Shown: positions 33,711 to 42,603 of the stretch, one piece after another
How the letters are laid out: every line of letters starts with the position of its first letter
How positions within the stretch are numbered: position 1 is the stretch's first letter
Origin: Actinoallomurus sp963823735
Lineage (GTDB): Bacteria > Actinomycetota > Actinomycetes > Streptosporangiales > Streptosporangiaceae
DNA length: 64,000 bases
Direction: 5' to 3'
Assembly: GCA_963823735.1 (NCBI GenBank)
Contig: CAWGMO010000003.1
Coordinates: forward strand, 1,550,001-1,614,000
Program-made: the position numbers and the translations under genes
The notes under the pieces: model-generated
Told to the model about the DNA's origin: nothing
The model's input: the letters and a program-made list of their open reading frames with translations, nothing else
Databases searched by the model: none

Positions 33711-34517
33711 GTGGACCCACACGACCAGGTACTCCAGGACGTCGACCCGACCACGCCGAATGTCGCCCGCATGTACGACTACTACCTCGGAGGCAAGGAC
33801 AACTTCGCGGCCGACCGCGATGCCGCCGAGCGCATCATGAAGATCATGCCGCACGCCCCGGAGTGGGTACGGGCCAACCGCCGCTTCCTGGCCCGCGCGG
33901 TACGGTTCGTCGCCGAGGCCGGGATCAGCCAGTTCGTCGACATCGGCACGGGCCTGCCCACCCAGGACAACGTCCACCAGGTGGCACGGGCCGCCAGGTC
34001 CGACGCCCATGTCGTGTACGTCGACGTCGACCCGGTCGTCGTCTCCCACGGCCGCGCGCTCCTGGCCACCGACGACCAGAGCACCGTGATCCAGGCGAAC
34101 CTCCAGGACCCCGGCGCGATCCTCGACCACCCGGAGACCCGCGCGCTCATCGACTTCGGCCAGCCTGTGGCCGTCCTGCTCGTGGCGGTACTCCAGTTCA
34201 TCCCGGACGACGAAGAGATCACCCGCGTCATCGGCAGGGTCCGCGACGCGCTCGCCCCGGGCAGCCACCTGGTCATCACCCACATCACGGCCGACGACAT
34301 CCCGGCGGACGTCGCAAGCGAGGGCCGCGAGATCTACTCCACGACCTCGCTCGGATCGATCACCCCCCGCAGCCCCGGCCGCATCGAGTCCTACTTCGAC
34401 GGGCTGGACCTCCTGGAACCCGGCCTCGTCGACGTCAACCAGTGGGGCACCTCCGCACCCGTCATCACCGAGGCGGCCCCTCTCGGCTTCCTCGGCGGAG
34501 TCGCCCGCAAGCCGTAA
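33711..34517 (+). CDS. SAM-dependent methyltransferase (DUF574/Methyltransf_19 type)
   Basis: GTG 33711 with GGAGG five bases upstream (ATG 33699 possible), 268 residues. NVARMYDYYLGGKDNFAADRDAAE at the N-terminus and FVDIGTGLPTQDNVHQVAR (SAM site) are diagnostic of this actinobacterial family, expanded in Streptosporangiales and Streptomyces. Substrate unknown. Confidence 0.85.
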   Translation: MDPHDQVLQDVDPTTPNVARMYDYYLGGKDNFAADRDAAERIMKIMPHAPEWVRANRRFLARAVRFVAEAGISQFVDIGTGLPTQDNVHQVARAARSDAHVVYVDVDPVVVSHGRALLATDDQSTVIQANLQDPGAILDHPETRALIDFGQPVAVLLVAVLQFIPDDEEITRVIGRVRDALAPGSHLVITHITADDIPADVASEGREIYSTTSLGSITPRSPGRIESYFDGLDLLEPGLVDVNQWGTSAPVITEAAPLGFLGGVARKP

Positions 34518-34700
34518 CTCAGTGACCAGACGGTCGGCCAAAATCCACCCGGTCCGTACGGGCATGGCATCCGCGCGTCCAGTAAGCCTTCCGACCAGTG
34601 ACGGTGACCTACTCACCCGCCCGGGTCCGGGCGTTGACGGTGCCGCCGCGACCACGGCCCGTCCCGCCGTCCACCGTCGGCGCCGAACTCACCCGCGCGC
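34518..34700 (-). pseudogene. Decayed 3' fragment of the XRE/SH3-like gene
   Basis: Reverse strand reads GRGRGGTVNARTRAGE, a stop, VTVTGRKAYW, then in another frame ADAMPVRTGWILADRLVTE. These match RARGGTVNGEIRPGEKFTVTG and TDAAPVLTGWVLADYLCHTG of the intact gene at 34999-35700. Stop plus frameshift show it is dead. The rest of the gap, 34701-34998, contains a 93-codon reverse frame (34613-34894) I cannot support as a gene. Confidence 0.6.
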
Positions 34701-34998
34701 TCGCCGAGCAGGCGCTCAAGCCGCGGCTGAGGGAGCCCCAGCCCGCGCAGCGGCGGATCCGGGAGCCGCGAGAAGTCCACACCGCCGAACGGCACCAGGG
34801 GAGCCGAACGGCTCGGACGGGTGGCGCCGGCCTCGAACCGGTCCAGCAGGCCCCGGTAGCGCAGCAGCTCCACGATGACCACGTCGGCATTCATCTCAGG
34901 CGACTTCGCGCGCGGTATTCTGCGGCACGAATCGGGTCTTGCCGCAAGCCCCCCGGTGCGCTATGTGTTGAAAAGGGAAAGGAGTGGAAACTCCTTTC

Positions 34999-35700
34999 TC
35001 ATTGGCCGGTGTGGCACAGATAGTCGGCCAGTACCCAGCCGGTGAGTACGGGCGCGGCGTCCGTGTGGCCGTACTTCCAGAAAGCCGTCTGTCCGGTGAC
35101 GGTGAACTTCTCGCCCGGGCGTATCTCGCCGTTGACGGTGCCGCCGCGAGCGCGGCCCGGTTGGGTGAGCACCGAGCGCGCGCGGTCGGCGCACTGCACG
35201 TACAGCAGATCGTGGGGGAGCCGTACGGCCCGCGGGGTGCCCGGGGCGGCGGACGGGGTGGGTGACGTTCCGGAGACGCCGCCGCCCGTCGTCGCCCAGG
35301 CGAGGCCGCCGCCGGCGGCCGTCAAGGCGAGCACCGCGACCACCGCCGGGACCAGGCGGCGCCGACGGGCGGGAACCGGCGCGACCGCCTCGGGCTCCTG
35401 CGAAGACGCGGGCGCCGGTTCGGAGTCGTTCTCGATGCGGTCGCGGGCGGTGGCCCAGCGGTCGCGCCACTCGTCGACGTCGCCGCCGAGGGCGACGACG
35501 ATCGCCTCGACGCTGTCGAAGCGCGTCAGCCGGCGGGCGTTGAAGATGTTGTCGACCGTGTTGCGGGAGAGGCCCGCGGCTTCGGCGATCTTCCCGCCGG
35601 TGGGGTCGCCGGCCGTTCTGCGGAGCCGTTTGAGGGGCTCGGCGAGCTCGTCCTGAAGGATCTGCCGCTCGCGGGGCGAGGCGCCGCGGGACCCGGCCAT
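34999..35700 (-). CDS. Membrane-anchored XRE protein with SH3-like C-terminus
   Basis: ATG 35700 with GAGGAG upstream, 233 residues. Cytoplasmic HTH (GGKIAEAAGLSRNTVDNIFNARRLTRFDSVEAIVVALGG), one membrane helix (LVPAVVAVLALTAAGGGLAWA), and an outer domain RPGEKFTVTGQTAFWKYG...LTGWVLADYLC like bacterial SH3. Layout suggests a sensor linking the cell wall or outside to DNA. A broken copy of its 3' end lies just downstream. Confidence 0.78.
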   Translation of the reverse strand: MAGSRGASPRERQILQDELAEPLKRLRRTAGDPTGGKIAEAAGLSRNTVDNIFNARRLTRFDSVEAIVVALGGDVDEWRDRWATARDRIENDSEPAPASSQEPEAVAPVPARRRRLVPAVVAVLALTAAGGGLAWATTGGGVSGTSPTPSAAPGTPRAVRLPHDLLYVQCADRARSVLTQPGRARGGTVNGEIRPGEKFTVTGQTAFWKYGHTDAAPVLTGWVLADYLCHTGQ

Positions 35701-35883
35701 CTGGGCACTCCTCGATCGTGGCCCCGCCTTGTGTTCCGGGCCGCCTGGATTCTCGCATCGTACTACTGCACAAACATTGCACAATGGGCCTCACAGCCCT
35801 TGTCAGAAGACGTCATCCCAGGTGAAGTGTGTACTCCCCGCCAGGGACCCGCATGGTCCCGAAGAACGACTCTGGGAGTTCTC

Positions 35884-36594
35884 GTGCTGACATTTTCCGC
35901 CCCTCGAGTTCCCGTACGACGGCTCGGCGCGATGGTCGCCGGCGCCACCGCCGCTTTCGCGTTGTACTCGGCCGCGCTCGCGTCGCCCGCCGGTGCTGTG
36001 AACGTTTACACGATCCAGCCCAACTCGCCGAAGCCCGCCGCGTGCAACAACAGCGGTACGGTGCCGGCCGGCACCTGGATGCAGAACAAGATCTGCGGCT
36101 ACTTCATCGGCACGGCGCTCGCGGGCCAGAGCTTCGACGTGTCCTCGACGGCGAGCAATGACTACCACTGGGGCCGCGTCGGCGGCAGCAACAACCTGTG
36201 CGCGTGGATCCCGCCGGGCGCGCTCAGCAGCAGCCCGATCGGCACGGCGCCGGACTCCTGCAGCTCCGCGACCGGTGACGCGATCTCCCACCGCCGCTCG
36301 GTCGGGTACGACTTCAACGCGAAGGCGCACGAGGCGACCGACGGCAGCCCGGTCACGGTCGACCCGTCGAATCCCGCCTGCGGCGCGTACTACAACTACT
36401 ACTCCTCCAGCGCGTACGACAACGGTGCGCTGCGCGACCCGGCCGGCACGCCCGGGTCGCAGGTGATCTACCGCTTCACCGCCAACGGCGGCGGCGCCAT
36501 GGTCGTCCGTGACGCCAACCTCGGCTGGGTCTTCATGAATCGCGGCTGCGTCACCGACTGGCAGGGCATCGCCTTCCAGAACGACAACGACTGA
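35884..36594 (+). CDS. Secreted protein of unknown function
   Basis: GTG 35884 with GGGAG upstream; a longer frame from 35731 lacks a signal. 236 residues: basic VPVRRLGAMV, hydrophobic core, cleavage likely after ASPAGA. The mature part has several Cys (NNLCAWIP, DSCSSA, NPACGAYY, NRGCVTDW) suggesting disulfides. No family recognised. Followed by a very strong terminator. Confidence 0.75.
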   Translation: MLTFSAPRVPVRRLGAMVAGATAAFALYSAALASPAGAVNVYTIQPNSPKPAACNNSGTVPAGTWMQNKICGYFIGTALAGQSFDVSSTASNDYHWGRVGGSNNLCAWIPPGALSSSPIGTAPDSCSSATGDAISHRRSVGYDFNAKAHEATDGSPVTVDPSNPACGAYYNYYSSSAYDNGALRDPAGTPGSQVIYRFTANGGGAMVVRDANLGWVFMNRGCVTDWQGIAFQNDND

Positions 36595-36606
36595 TCCGCT
36601 TCACCG

Positions 36607-36638
36607 CGTACGGCCGGCGCCTGGGCGCCGGCCGTACG
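36607..36638 (+). terminator. Strong hairpin terminator behind the secreted protein
   Basis: Perfect 14-base arms CGTACGGCCGGCGC (36607-36620) and complement (36625-36638), loop CTGG, then GCTCTGT. Confidence 0.85.
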
Positions 36639-36735
36639 GCTCTGTCACGGAACCGGCATTTGATCGATCTAACCGGTCTCTGGCAGGCTGGTGGCGGGCG
36701 GTCCGGCTCGGGGCGGACCGCCCTTCGTCATCTCC

Positions 36736-37137
36736 TCACCCGGGAGCGCGGTGGCAGACGACCTCCAGCAGGATTCCGCGGGGGTCGGTCCAGAAGACCG
36801 CGTAGTAGCCGGCGTGGTACTCCGGCCATTCCTTCGGCTCGTGCGTGATCTCGTCGCCGCGCTCGGCCGCCCACGTACGCGCGGCGTGCACCTCGTCGCG
36901 GGTGCCGACGATGAAGGCCAGATGCTGCAGGCCCGTACGGTGCCGTGAGTACGCCCCGTCTTCCTGCGCCGCGTAGAAGAACAGGTACGTGCCGGGCTTG
37001 CCGCCGGCCGGGCGGTAGGAGAACTCGCCGGGGCCGGACACGAAGGGCTCGAAGCTCAGCAGCGGCATCAGCGCGTCGTAGTAGGCGCGGGCTTCCGCCA
37101 GGTCCGGGACGTTGACGCCGAGGTGTCCGAGAGGCAT
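36736..37137 (-). CDS. VOC-family (glyoxalase-like) protein
   Basis: ATG 37137, 133 residues. LGHLGVNVPDLAEARAYYDALMPLLSFEPF at the start and LQHLAFIVGTRDEVHAA, then FWTDPRGILLEVVCH, give the paired beta-alpha-beta-beta-beta modules and metal ligands of vicinal-oxygen-chelate proteins. Substrate not predictable. Downstream of a marR gene with 16 bases between, so probably regulated with it. Confidence 0.82.
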   Translation of the reverse strand: MPLGHLGVNVPDLAEARAYYDALMPLLSFEPFVSGPGEFSYRPAGGKPGTYLFFYAAQEDGAYSRHRTGLQHLAFIVGTRDEVHAARTWAAERGDEITHEPKEWPEYHAGYYAVFWTDPRGILLEVVCHRAPG

Positions 37138-37153
37138 GCCCGAAGAATACGGG

Positions 37154-37738
37154 TCACCTCCGGCGACGGCCGCCGCGTCCGCTCGGGGGCGGTGACGGCT
37201 GCGCCGCCTCGAACGACCGCAGCAGCGTACGGAGCAGGCGGGCGAGCGTCTCCTGCTCGTCGTCGGACAGCGGTGAGAGCAGCTCGCGTTCGTTGTCCAG
37301 GTGCAGGGACGCGACGCGGTCGACGACGGACAGGCCGTGCGAGGTCAGCTGGACGAGCCGCCCGCGGCCGTCGTTCTCGTCGGGGACGCGCTCGATCAGC
37401 CCGGTGCGTTCGAGCTCGGCGAGGCGGTGGGTCATCGCCCCGGAGGTCCGCATCAGCGCGCGGTACAGGTCCGTGGGGGACAGGCGGTACGGCGGGCCGG
37501 CGCGCCGCAGGCTCGCCACGACGTCCCACGAGGCGCGGGTCAGCCCGAGGTCCGCGAGGCGCGCGTTGACGGCGGCGTCCACGTACGCGGCGGTCCGGCC
37601 GAGCCGCGCGACCACACGGATAGGCGACGTGTCGAGATCCGGTCGTACGGCCGCCCATTGCGCCCTGACCTGGTCAACATGGTCGCTATCGCCCAAACTG
37701 TCTTTAAGTTCAGATAGGTTGTCTTCGAGTTCAGACAC
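37154..37738 (-). CDS. MarR-family regulator
   Basis: ATG 37738, 194 residues. Winged helix RAGPPYRLSPTDLYRALMRTSGAMTHRLAELERTGLIERVPDENDGRGRLVQLTSHG is the MarR signature. Divergent from the CDGSH-globin gene (start 37775, only 36 bases away), so both starts share one control region; downstream VOC gene is likely co-transcribed. Confidence 0.88.
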   Translation of the reverse strand: MSELEDNLSELKDSLGDSDHVDQVRAQWAAVRPDLDTSPIRVVARLGRTAAYVDAAVNARLADLGLTRASWDVVASLRRAGPPYRLSPTDLYRALMRTSGAMTHRLAELERTGLIERVPDENDGRGRLVQLTSHGLSVVDRVASLHLDNERELLSPLSDDEQETLARLLRTLLRSFEAAQPSPPPSGRGGRRRR

Positions 37739-37774
37739 CGCTCGACACTATCGAGTCCGGTTCAGGGGGCACAT

Positions 37775-39472
37775 GTGAAAGCCGAGCTGGCACGGAGGGC
37801 CGAGACGCTCGCCGCGGCGTACGACCGCCAGGGGCGCGAGGCGGACGCCACGAGGCTGAGGCGCTCGGTGGTCCGCCCGCTGGGGGCGGGCGCCGTAGCG
37901 GACCAGGCGGGCGACGAGTCGCTCTGGGAGCTGACGCTGGACGCCACGCGCCTGCGGCGTACCGACCAAGGGCTTCAGGAGGCGGTCGCGGCGCTCCAGG
38001 ACCTCGCTCTCCTCGACGCCGCCGACGACGACGTACGCGCGGCGCGCCTCGCCGAGCTACGGGAGCTCCAGTCCGGCCTTCCCGGCGAGATCCGGTGCGA
38101 GCGCGACGGCCCGTACCTCGTCACGAACGCCGAGAACCTCACCGACCACCTCGGCCGTCCGATCCCGGTCCGCCCGGAGATGGCGCTGTGCCGCTGTGGT
38201 GAGTCGGCCATCAAGCCGTTCTGCGACGGCACCCACGCCACGAACGGCTTCAGCGGCGCCAAGGATCCCGAACGCGTCCCCGACCGGCGCGACACGTACG
38301 AGGGCCAGCAGGTCACGGTCCTGGACAACCGCGGCGTCTGCCAGCACTCCGGCTACTGCACCGATCGCCTGCCGACGGTGTTCCGTACGGGAACGGAGCC
38401 GTTCGTGGCGCCGAGCGGCGGGCGCATGGACGAGATCATCCGTGCCGTGCGCGACTGCCCGTCGGGCGCGCTGAGCTACGCGATCGACGAGCGCGAGGAG
38501 CGCGAGGCGACCGACCACGGCGTGCGGCGCGCCCCGGCGATCGAGGTCACCCGCGACGGCCCGTACCGCGTGACCGGCGGCATCCCGCTCACCGCCGCCG
38601 ACGGCACGGACGTACCGCGTGGCGAGGGCGCGTCGCGCGAGCACTACGCGCTCTGCCGCTGCGGCCACTCGCGCAACAAGCCGTTCTGCAGCGGCACGCA
38701 CTGGTACGTCGGCTTCAAGGACCCGGCGCCCGACGACGAGCCGACGATCTTCGAGTGGGCGGGCGGCCTGCCCGCGCTCACCAGGATGACGCGCCTGTTC
38801 TATGAGAAGCACGTGCCGCAGGACGAACTGCTCGCGCCCCTGTTCGCGACGATGTCCCCCGACCACCCGGAGCGCGTCGCCGCCTGGCTCGGCGAGGTCT
38901 TCTGCGGGCCGCGCGCGTACAGCGAGAAGTACGGCGGGTACGCCCGCATGCTGAGCCAGCACGTCGGCAAGGGCCTCACCGAGGACAAGCGCGCCCGCTG
39001 GGTGCGGCTGATCCTGCTGTCCGCGCACGAGGCCGGGCTGCCCGCCGACCCGGAGTTCCGCGCGACGTTCAGCGCCTACATCGAGTGGGGGTCACGGCTC
39101 GCGCTGGAGAACTCCCAGCCCGGCGCGCAGCCGCCGCCGCACATGCCGATGCCGCACTGGGACTGGAACACCGCCGCCGGGCCGCCCGGCAGCCGGGTCT
39201 CCGCGACCGCGCCCGCCGCCGAGGCGGAGGTCATGCTCCCGGGGCCGGGCGAGGAGGTCGGCTTCTCCGCGCACGTCAGGGGGCTGTTCCGGTCCCTTGA
39301 CCGGCAGTCGATGAAGGCCGCGTTCGACCTGTGGGACTACGACGACGTACGGGCGAACGCCCCGGCCATCCTGGCGCGCGTCAGCGAGGGAACGATGCCG
39401 TGCGACGGCGCCTGGCCGCCGGAGCGGGTCGACGTGTTCGAGCGATGGGTGACCACCGGGATGCTTCCTTGA
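37775..39472 (+). CDS. CDGSH iron-sulfur / ferredoxin-like / truncated haemoglobin fusion
   Basis: GTG 37775, 565 residues. Order: helical N-terminus (1-105); CDGSH site 1 with C139, C141, C150, H154; a small Fe-S region with C189, C195, C228 (CQHSGYC...DCPSGALSYAI); CDGSH site 2 with C294, C296, C305, H309; a group II truncated globin (about 325-445; MTRLFYEKHVPQDELLAPLFATM, GYARMLSQHVGKGLTEDKRARW); and a C-terminal region. Combines electron-transfer clusters with an oxygen/NO-binding haem, suggesting NO or oxygen chemistry. Divergent MarR gene is the probable regulator. Confidence 0.85.
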   Translation: MKAELARRAETLAAAYDRQGREADATRLRRSVVRPLGAGAVADQAGDESLWELTLDATRLRRTDQGLQEAVAALQDLALLDAADDDVRAARLAELRELQSGLPGEIRCERDGPYLVTNAENLTDHLGRPIPVRPEMALCRCGESAIKPFCDGTHATNGFSGAKDPERVPDRRDTYEGQQVTVLDNRGVCQHSGYCTDRLPTVFRTGTEPFVAPSGGRMDEIIRAVRDCPSGALSYAIDEREEREATDHGVRRAPAIEVTRDGPYRVTGGIPLTAADGTDVPRGEGASREHYALCRCGHSRNKPFCSGTHWYVGFKDPAPDDEPTIFEWAGGLPALTRMTRLFYEKHVPQDELLAPLFATMSPDHPERVAAWLGEVFCGPRAYSEKYGGYARMLSQHVGKGLTEDKRARWVRLILLSAHEAGLPADPEFRATFSAYIEWGSRLALENSQPGAQPPPHMPMPHWDWNTAAGPPGSRVSATAPAAEAEVMLPGPGEEVGFSAHVRGLFRSLDRQSMKAAFDLWDYDDVRANAPAILARVSEGTMPCDGAWPPERVDVFERWVTTGMLP

Positions 39473-40584
39473 CGGCGGAGGCGGTCACCGAGGCCGAGAA
39501 GCGGGTCACGTGGGCGGAGCTGCTCTTCGACCTGGTGTTCGTGTTCGCGATCACCCAGTTGTCGGCGCTGCTCCACCACGACCACTCCTGGGCCGGCGCC
39601 GGGCGTACCCTCGTCGCGTTCGTGCCGATCTACTGGCTGTGGGTCGGCACGTCCGTGCACGCCAACACCCACGACGTCGACCGCGTGGCCGACCGGCTCG
39701 GCATCTTCGGGGTCGCGCTGTGCGCGCTGTTCATGGCCCTGGCCACGCCCTTCGCGTACGAGGACCACGGGGTGCTGTTCGCCGCGTCGTACCTGGCGGG
39801 GAGGATGATCCTCGCGGCCCTGGTCTTCCGCGGCGCGCGGATCACGCCGAACCCGTTCAGCGTCGCGGTGTTCGTCAGCGGGCCGCTGCTGGTCGCCGGC
39901 GGCTTCGCCCACGGCACGGGCCGCCTGCTGCTGTGGGCCGTCGCGGCGGCCGTGGACCTGTCGACGCCGCGCCTCCTGCGCAGCCGCCTCATCGACCTGC
40001 GCTTCGACCCGGCCCACCTGCCCGAACGCTTCGGCCTCTTCCTCATCATCGCGCTCGGCGAGACGATCGTCGCGACCGGTGCGCCCGCCACGGCGGGCCG
40101 GTCACTGGGCGTCGGCGTCATGGGCGCGGTCGCGGGCGCGTTCGTCCTGATCTGCGCCTTGTGGTGGGTGTACTACCACTTCGGCGCGAGCGCGATCCAG
40201 CACGCCCTGACGACCGCCGAGGTGCAGAGCGACGTCGTACGCCAGGTCCTGTCGTACGGCCACCTGTCGTTCATCGCCGGAATCGTGTCGATGGCCAGCG
40301 CTCTGACCTCGGTCATCGCCCACCCGGGCGACCACCTCCACCTCGACATCGCCGCGCTGCTGTACGGCGGCTGCGCGTTGTACCTGGCGACGTTCGGCTA
40401 CACGAGGTGGCGCATGTTCCGCCTGTGGTCGGTGTACCGCCTGACCGCCGCAGCCGTGGTCGCCGCCCTGCTGCCGCTGGCCCCGCTCGTGCCCGCCCTG
40501 GCGGCCCTGTTCGTCCTGGTGGCGGTCGTGACCGTACTGAACCTGGTGGAGTACGCCGTGGTCCAGCGCCGCAGCGCGCTGTGA
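39445..40584 (+). CDS. ltrA: LtrA-type low-temperature-requirement membrane protein
   Basis: ATG 39445 lies inside the 3' end of the globin gene (28-base overlap), 379 residues. KRVTWAELLFDLVFVFAITQLS and RFGLFLIIALGETIVATGAPA are the two signatures of LtrA proteins; about ten membrane helices. Function of the family is poorly known. Overlap suggests co-translation with the globin fusion. Confidence 0.85.
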   Translation: MGDHRDASLTAEAVTEAEKRVTWAELLFDLVFVFAITQLSALLHHDHSWAGAGRTLVAFVPIYWLWVGTSVHANTHDVDRVADRLGIFGVALCALFMALATPFAYEDHGVLFAASYLAGRMILAALVFRGARITPNPFSVAVFVSGPLLVAGGFAHGTGRLLLWAVAAAVDLSTPRLLRSRLIDLRFDPAHLPERFGLFLIIALGETIVATGAPATAGRSLGVGVMGAVAGAFVLICALWWVYYHFGASAIQHALTTAEVQSDVVRQVLSYGHLSFIAGIVSMASALTSVIAHPGDHLHLDIAALLYGGCALYLATFGYTRWRMFRLWSVYRLTAAAVVAALLPLAPLVPALAALFVLVAVVTVLNLVEYAVVQRRSAL

Positions 40585-40590
40585 TCCCTC

Positions 40591-41235
40591 CTAGCCCGCG
40601 GCGTCGCGGGCCAGGAGGGCCGCCTGCACGCGGTTCGAGCAGTCGAGCTTCGTCAGGATCCGGCTCACGTACGTCTTGATCGTCGTCTCGCTCATGTGCA
40701 GCCGCCGGCCGATGGCGGCGTTCGAGAGCCCTTCGGCGACCAGGCCCAGGACCTCCGCCTCGCGGGGCGCCAGCGCCGCCAGCCGTACGGCGGCCTCGTG
40801 GCGGCGGGAGGCCGCGTCCGGTGTGACCATGCCCAGGACCAGCCGCGTCACCTCGGGCGACAGGTACGCGTCGCCGCCGTGCGCGGAGCGGACCGCGCGG
40901 ATCAGCTCGTCCGGCGCGCAGTTCTTCAGGACGAACCCGGCGGCGCCGCCGCGCAGGGCGCGCACGACGTTCGGCTCCGCGCCGAAGGACGTCAGCACCA
41001 CGGCACGCGGAGCCGGAGCCCGGCGACGCAGCTCCTCGACGGCGCTGAGCCCGTCCACCACCGGCATGTTGATGTCGATCAACGCCACGTCGGCCCGCAG
41101 CCGGATCGCCTCGTCGACGGCGGCACGGCCGTCCGCCGCCTCGGCGACGACCTCGATGTCGCCCGCCGACTCCAGCACCGTCCGGATCCCGGCCGTGATC
41201 AGCGGCTCGTCGTCGGCGATCAGCACTCTGATCAT
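40591..41235 (-). CDS. NarL/LuxR-family response regulator
   Basis: ATG 41235, overlapping the kinase stop (ATGA); 214 residues. Receiver VALIDINMPVVDGLSA (acceptor Asp about 54) and LTSFG, K in FVLKNCAPDE; LuxR HTH LAPREAEVLGLVAEGLSNAAIGRRLHMSETTIKTYVSRIL. Coupled to the kinase and divergent from the ABC permease, mirroring the module at 11915-15694. Confidence 0.9.
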   Translation of the reverse strand: MIRVLIADDEPLITAGIRTVLESAGDIEVVAEAADGRAAVDEAIRLRADVALIDINMPVVDGLSAVEELRRRAPAPRAVVLTSFGAEPNVVRALRGGAAGFVLKNCAPDELIRAVRSAHGGDAYLSPEVTRLVLGMVTPDAASRRHEAAVRLAALAPREAEVLGLVAEGLSNAAIGRRLHMSETTIKTYVSRILTKLDCSNRVQAALLARDAAG

Positions 41236-42392
41236 TTCAGTCCGGCCAGCATGCTCGCGGGCAGGAGCCCGAACATCAGGACCGCGGTGGCGACGCCGAG
41301 CCACACCGAGCGCGCGCGTCCGATCGGCTGAGGCTCGGGCTCCTCCGGCTCGGCGAAGGGCAGCATCGCGAACAGCCGGAACTCCCCGCCGGACGGCCCG
41401 CGGTCGAGAAGCCCGCCCGCGAGGCGCACCCGCTCGCCCAGACCGGCCAGCCCGAGCCCGGCGGTCGGCACGACCACCGGATCGGGCGCCGCTTCGCCCG
41501 GTAGCGGGTTGGTCACCGTGACGATCAGCGCGTCCGGCTCCCATTCCACGCTCACCGTCACCGGTACGCCCGGCGCGTGTTTGGCCGCGTTCGTCAGGCC
41601 CTCCTGGACCGCCCGGTACGCCGCCTCGCCGGCCGCCGCGGAGAGCTCCCCCTCCTCGCCCCGCCGCCGCGACGTCACCGGCACTCCCGCCGCGCGGAAC
41701 TCCTCCACGAGCCCGGCGATCGCGGCGACCCCAGGCCCATCGGTCTCCTCGGCCCCGCGCAACGTCCCGACCAGCTCGTACAGCTCGTCCATGGCGCCGC
41801 GCGCCGACCTCGCCAGCCGGACGACGTCCTCGCGCACCGGCGTCTCCGACACCTCCAGCGCGGCCGCCTGGATCGACACCAGGCCGAGCCGGTGACCCAG
41901 GCTGTCGTGCATGTCGCGGGCGATCCGCAGGCGTTCGCGCAGCCGCTCGCGTTCCGCCAGCAGCTCACGCTCCCGCCGCAGCCGCCGGTTGTGCCGGTCG
42001 AGCGCGGACACCAGCCGTTCGTGCTGCGCCACGTACCGTCCGGAGAGCAGCGGCAGCGCCACGAACACCACATACGAGAACAGCAGCGGCGTCACATGCG
42101 CCGGGTGGAGCGCGAGCCGTGCGGCGAGGGAGCCCACCGCCGCCCCGGCGAGCGTTCCCGGCCGCGACGAGCGTCCGGCCTGGTACGACGCCCAGATCAG
42201 CAGCGCGTACGAGGCTCCGCTGACCGACGCGAGGACCAGCGCCGCGAGAAAGCAGGCCAGCGCCGACCGCCGGGACAGCGCGCAGACCAGCGCGACGGCC
42301 GCGGCGTACACGGGCAGAGCCCAGAGGGGCAGCCTGGCCGCCAGCAGCGCGGTGTCCGTCACGACGACCGCGGCCGCGAGAAGGAGGCGCAT
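41232..42392 (-). CDS. Sensor histidine kinase (HisKA_3)
   Basis: ATG 42392, 386 residues. N-terminal membrane helices (~1-125), HisKA_3 box RLRIARDMHDSLGHRLGLVSIQAA, HATPase motifs VQEGLTNAAKHAPG and GLGLAGLGERVRLAGG, and an extra C-terminal helix (WLGVATAVLMFGLLPASMLAG), unusual for the family, which may anchor the tail in the membrane. Pairs with the preceding regulator. Confidence 0.88.
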   Translation of the reverse strand: MRLLLAAAVVVTDTALLAARLPLWALPVYAAAVALVCALSRRSALACFLAALVLASVSGASYALLIWASYQAGRSSRPGTLAGAAVGSLAARLALHPAHVTPLLFSYVVFVALPLLSGRYVAQHERLVSALDRHNRRLRRERELLAERERLRERLRIARDMHDSLGHRLGLVSIQAAALEVSETPVREDVVRLARSARGAMDELYELVGTLRGAEETDGPGVAAIAGLVEEFRAAGVPVTSRRRGEEGELSAAAGEAAYRAVQEGLTNAAKHAPGVPVTVSVEWEPDALIVTVTNPLPGEAAPDPVVVPTAGLGLAGLGERVRLAGGLLDRGPSGGEFRLFAMLPFAEPEEPEPQPIGRARSVWLGVATAVLMFGLLPASMLAGLK

Positions 42393-42483
42393 GCCGAGCA
42401 GCGTACGGCGTCTGCTTTCGTCACCGGGACGGGCGACTTTCGAGGACTGCCCCGCTCGCGGCCCGCGAATTAGTGTCGGGCCG

Positions 42484-42603
42484 GTGATCGAAGTACGAAA
42501 CCTGACCAAGAGATACGGGGACACGCTCGCCGTCCTGCGCGAGATCGGCGAGCGCGGGGATTCCCTGGAGGAGGAGTTCGTGCGGCAGGTGGAGCGGACG
42601 TGA
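42484..42603 (+). pseudogene. ABC ATPase gene collapsed by an internal deletion
   Basis: GTG 42484 opens MIEVRNLTKRYGDTLAV, the usual first strand of an ABC ATPase, and runs in frame straight into LREIGERGDSLEEEFVRQVE, the usual C-terminal helix, then stops at 42603 overlapping the permease start. Walker A, signature and Walker B are all missing: only 39 codons of about 300 remain. An in-frame deletion has kept the translational link to the permease. Confidence 0.72.

Noticed and set aside
34613..34894. 93-codon reverse frame starting MNADVVIVELL
   Set aside because: First half looks protein-like but the second half overlaps the decayed SH3 copy and ends in low-complexity sequence; not enough support.
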